Source: Clostridiaceae bacterium (GTDB lineage: Bacteria > Bacillota > Clostridia > Saccharofermentanales > UBA5734). From it: a DNA stretch of 6,596 nucleotides. Position 1 is the first letter of the stretch. Each line of letters begins with the position of its first letter. The translations under genes and the position numbers were made by a program. The notes under the pieces are model-generated. The model saw only the letters and a program-made list of their open reading frames with translations, ran no database searches and had not been told where the DNA came from. Below, piece after piece: positions 5,921-6,596 of the stretch. Location of the stretch: positions 1-6,596 of the forward strand of contig JAAYPL010000022.1 in assembly GCA_012519875.1 (NCBI GenBank). Direction: 5' to 3'.

Positions 5921-6596
5921 ATGCAGATCAACGAAAGCAAAAAGCTTTTGCTCTCAGACACACTCGTGCCCGATATTTTTATTACGGAGCACCTGCCGGT
6001 TCTGAGCGGTCTGGCGGTTAAGCTTTATATTTCCATGCTGCTGGTGGCACGAACCGATCGTTCTATTAACGAACAGGACCTGGCACGACGTCTTGGAACC
6101 GATGAGGAAAATATTCGCGCTACGCTGCTTGAGCTGGCGGCGCGTGATTTGGTGCAGATCCGGAATCGTGGTGTGGAGATCCTGGATATCAAGGCCGCTG
6201 AGATCCAGCGTATTTACCGACCCAAAACCGCGTCGACGCCCACCGAGATCATTGAATCGCAGCAAAAATTCGATGTGCGCGAGAAGCTTCTGGCCGATAT
6301 CGCCAAAACCTTTTTCCAGGGGCTGATGTCCCCATCGTGGTATGGAGAAATCGACAGTTGGTTTGATCGCTACAAGTTTGAGCCGGAAGTTATTTACGCG
6401 CTTTTTCAAGAATGCGCCCGTCGGAATAAACTGGACAGCAAGGCTTATATCAGCAAGGTGGCCGAAAATTGGTCCGCCCGCGGTATCATCACCTTCTCCG
6501 ATCTGAACGCTTATTTTCTCTCCCACGAACGGATCAGCAAAACCGCCAAAAAAGTGGGGCGCAAACTGCGCCGTCAAATGACCGAGTACGACGAGG
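5921..6596 (+). CDS. DnaD-domain replication initiation protein, 3'-truncated by window edge
   Basis: Likely a DnaD/DnaB-like primosome protein that helps remodel origin DNA and load the replicative helicase; this role is known for the Bacillus family and inferred here. The frame is open from ATG 5921 to the window end, giving 225 residues. GGAGG at 5910-5914 lies six bases before the ATG. The N-terminal part (about 15-90) reads as a winged-helix domain: LVPDIFITEHLPVLSG, a segment starting VKLYISMLL, and INEQDLARRLG as a likely recognition-helix region. A linker with RIYRPKT (97-103), familiar from clostridial DnaD-like proteins, leads to the DnaD/DnaB_2 domain (about 125-200): FFQGLMSP, then WFDRYKFEPEVI, and the signature-like YISKVAENW (176-184) followed by RGIITFSDL. 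Past residue 203 a basic stretch begins (KTAKKVGRKLRR), possibly for DNA contact. Clostridial genomes often place a dnaC/istB-like helicase loader next, but that lies outside this window. The symbol is left blank since several DnaD paralogues exist per genome. Confidence 0.88.
   Translation, partial: MQINESKKLLLSDTLVPDIFITEHLPVLSGLAVKLYISMLLVARTDRSINEQDLARRLGTDEENIRATLLELAARDLVQIRNRGVEILDIKAAEIQRIYRPKTASTPTEIIESQQKFDVREKLLADIAKTFFQGLMSPSWYGEIDSWFDRYKFEPEVIYALFQECARRNKLDSKAYISKVAENWSARGIITFSDLNAYFLSHERISKTAKKVGRKLRRQMTEYDE

Noticed and set aside
5833..6021. Short + strand frame starting ATGAACAATCAA, as a possible leader peptide
   Set aside because: There is no ribosome binding site before its ATG, it runs about 100 bases into the dnaD-family gene in another frame, and it has no run of regulatory codons.
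5954..6577. Long minus-strand open frame of 207 codons
   Set aside because: It lies opposite the DnaD-family gene, whose domains and ribosome binding site are clear, and its protein resembles no family I recognise. It is a shadow of the coding strand.

Overview
The window looks like chromosomal DNA from an anaerobic member of the Bacillota (Clostridia-like). Three things point that way: an rnf gene order ending E-A-B, a single-chain pyruvate:ferredoxin oxidoreductase, and a DnaD-family replication protein, a family essentially confined to Bacillota and their phages. Base composition is moderate (by eye about half G+C), codon use looks even across the genes, and I see no mobile element, CRISPR array, tRNA or rRNA. 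All four genes are on the + strand. No lineage below the phylum/class level can be assigned from this sequence alone.

Layout. Positions 1-1998 hold the 3' end of an rnf operon: the C-terminal part of rnfE (cut by the window edge), rnfA (overlapping rnfE by 4 bases) and rnfB (32 bases later). Positions 1999-2165 are an intergenic region with a good sigma-70-type promoter (extended -10) and no convincing terminator. Positions 2166-5678 are a complete 1170-residue pyruvate:ferredoxin (flavodoxin) oxidoreductase. Its Fe-S and thiamine diphosphate ligands are all recognisable. It is about 60 residues shorter at the C-terminus than the Desulfovibrio africanus enzyme as I remember it. Positions 5679-5920 contain a strong hairpin terminator, then an extended -10 promoter embedded in a nested inverted repeat, then a leader. 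Positions 5921-6596 are the start of a DnaD-domain gene that runs off the window.

Functionally, the first two blocks form a coherent pair. The oxidoreductase converts pyruvate and CoA to acetyl-CoA and CO2 and reduces ferredoxin. The membrane Rnf complex oxidises ferredoxin with NAD+ and pumps Na+ or H+. The DnaD gene is a separate transcription unit with a replication role. I found no evidence of a wholly new system. The items most worth a second look are the cysteine-rich tail on RnfE and the nested dyad symmetry around the dnaD promoter.
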